From contig JAIBDV010000035.1 of NCBI GenBank assembly GCA_024686055.1, forward strand, positions 1 through 13,172: a DNA stretch of 13,172 nt, read 5' to 3'. The DNA comes from Neptuniibacter sp. GTDB lineage: Bacteria > Pseudomonadota > Gammaproteobacteria > Pseudomonadales > Balneatricaceae. The translations under genes and the position numbers were made by a program. Under the pieces are notes generated by a model. It searched no databases, was not told where the DNA came from, and saw only the letters and a list, made by a program, of their open reading frames with translations. Positions 12,708 to 13,172 of this stretch are shown here, piece by piece; position 1 is the stretch's first letter; every line of letters begins with the position of its first letter.

Positions 12708-13172
12708 TGCTGATCGACTTTTTCTTCACCCTGCGCAAAGCGCAGGTGCCCGCCACGGTGCGCGAGCTGCTGGTGCTGCTCGAAGCCCTGCAACAGCGCA
12801 TCGCCTTTGCCAGCATCGATGAGTTCTATCTGCTGGCCCGGCTCTGTCTGGTCAAAGACGAGAAGTACTTTGATCGTTTCGATCAGGCCTTTGGCCACTA
12901 CTTCAAAGGGCTGGAGGCGCTGGATGGCTTCGCCGATGCACTGATTCCTGAGCACTGGCTGGAAGCCGAGTTTCTGAAAAATCTCAGTGAAGAAGAAAAG
13001 GCCGAAATCGAAGCACTGGGCGGGCTGGAAAAACTGCTGGAAACCCTGCGCGAACGGCTGGATGAGCAGAAAGAGCGCCACGCCGGGGGCAGCAAATGGG
13101 TCGGCACAGGCGGCACTTCGCCCTTTGGCCACAGCGGTTACAACCCGGAAGGCGTACGCATTGGTGGTGAAA
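12707..13172 (+). CDS. CoxE-like VWA-domain protein, N-terminal part (3' end outside window)
   Basis: The frame opens at ATG 12707, overlapping the MoxR stop (TGATG, 12705-12709), and stays open to the last base, giving 155 residues. The start MLIDFFFTLRKAQVPATVRELLVLLEAL and the following KDEKYFDRFDQAFGHYF are typical of the N-terminal region of CoxE-type VWA proteins encoded next to MoxR ATPases. The conserved segment GGSKWVGTGGTSPFGHSGYN (about 126-145), continuing into PEGVRIGG, marks the junction before the VWA domain, which must lie to the right. A charged helix (EEEKAEIEALGGLEKLLETL) precedes it. The metal-ion-dependent adhesion site cannot be examined because it is outside the window. 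The coupled arrangement supports joint function with the ATPase. Confidence 0.9.
   Translation, partial: MLIDFFFTLRKAQVPATVRELLVLLEALQQRIAFASIDEFYLLARLCLVKDEKYFDRFDQAFGHYFKGLEALDGFADALIPEHWLEAEFLKNLSEEEKAEIEALGGLEKLLETLRERLDEQKERHAGGSKWVGTGGTSPFGHSGYNPEGVRIGGE

Noticed and set aside
12608..13132. Minus-strand 174-codon frame opposite the MoxR/VWA genes
   Set aside because: It runs antisense across the coupled junction of two well-supported genes.

Overview
The window is chromosomal DNA of a Gammaproteobacterium. The evidence is the gene content: a YdbH-YnbE-YdbL cluster, a long-form TrpRS with a coiled-coil tail, YaaA, a DUF2789 protein, and a MoxR/CoxE-like pair. GC content is moderate, with AT-rich intergenic gaps. 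The overall look is of an aquatic, Oceanospirillales/Pseudomonas-like lineage, but this placement is inference and no rRNA marker is present. I see no IS element, prophage, CRISPR array, tRNA or rRNA. Genes are dense and most are housekeeping or conserved.

Left part (1-5059). The window opens inside the end of a K+-channel-like RCK/TrkA protein. A tightly packed plus-strand run follows: an O-methyltransferase, an unrecognised 126-residue acidic protein, ydbH, ynbE, ydbL and a DsbB-like quinone-linked disulfide oxidase. The run ends at a perfect 20-bp-arm palindromic terminator. YdbH (inner-membrane AsmA-like bridge), YnbE (outer-membrane lipoprotein) and YdbL (periplasmic helper) form one of the known routes for moving phospholipid to the outer membrane.

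Middle (5057-9347). A small minus-strand gene of unknown function converges on the same terminator; its promoter sits among nested inverted repeats. Next, on the minus strand, are trpS and a two-domain rhodanese/3-mercaptopyruvate sulfurtransferase, probably cotranscribed and closed by their own terminator. After a 367-bp AT-rich divergent spacer come two plus-strand genes, a DUF2789 protein and yaaA (peroxide stress), separated by a terminator and each with its own promoter candidate.

Right part (9318-13172). A solitary minus-strand gene encodes a 662-residue di-heme c-type cytochrome lipoprotein of the RoxA (rubber oxygenase)-like family. It has its own GNRA-loop terminator and a promoter candidate overlapped by two copies of an 8-bp direct repeat spaced 21 bp apart. 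The 494-bp gap upstream of it carries a (CTGTGG)n microrepeat that could encode a tiny CGCGCGC peptide. A translationally coupled MoxR AAA+ ATPase and CoxE-like VWA protein run off the right edge.

No clearly new multi-gene system is visible. The best leads are the RoxA-like lipoprotein with its direct-repeat operator, the Cys-Gly micro-ORF, the association of DsbB and a methyltransferase with the YdbH lipid bridge, and the small minus-strand gene with its dyad-rich promoter.
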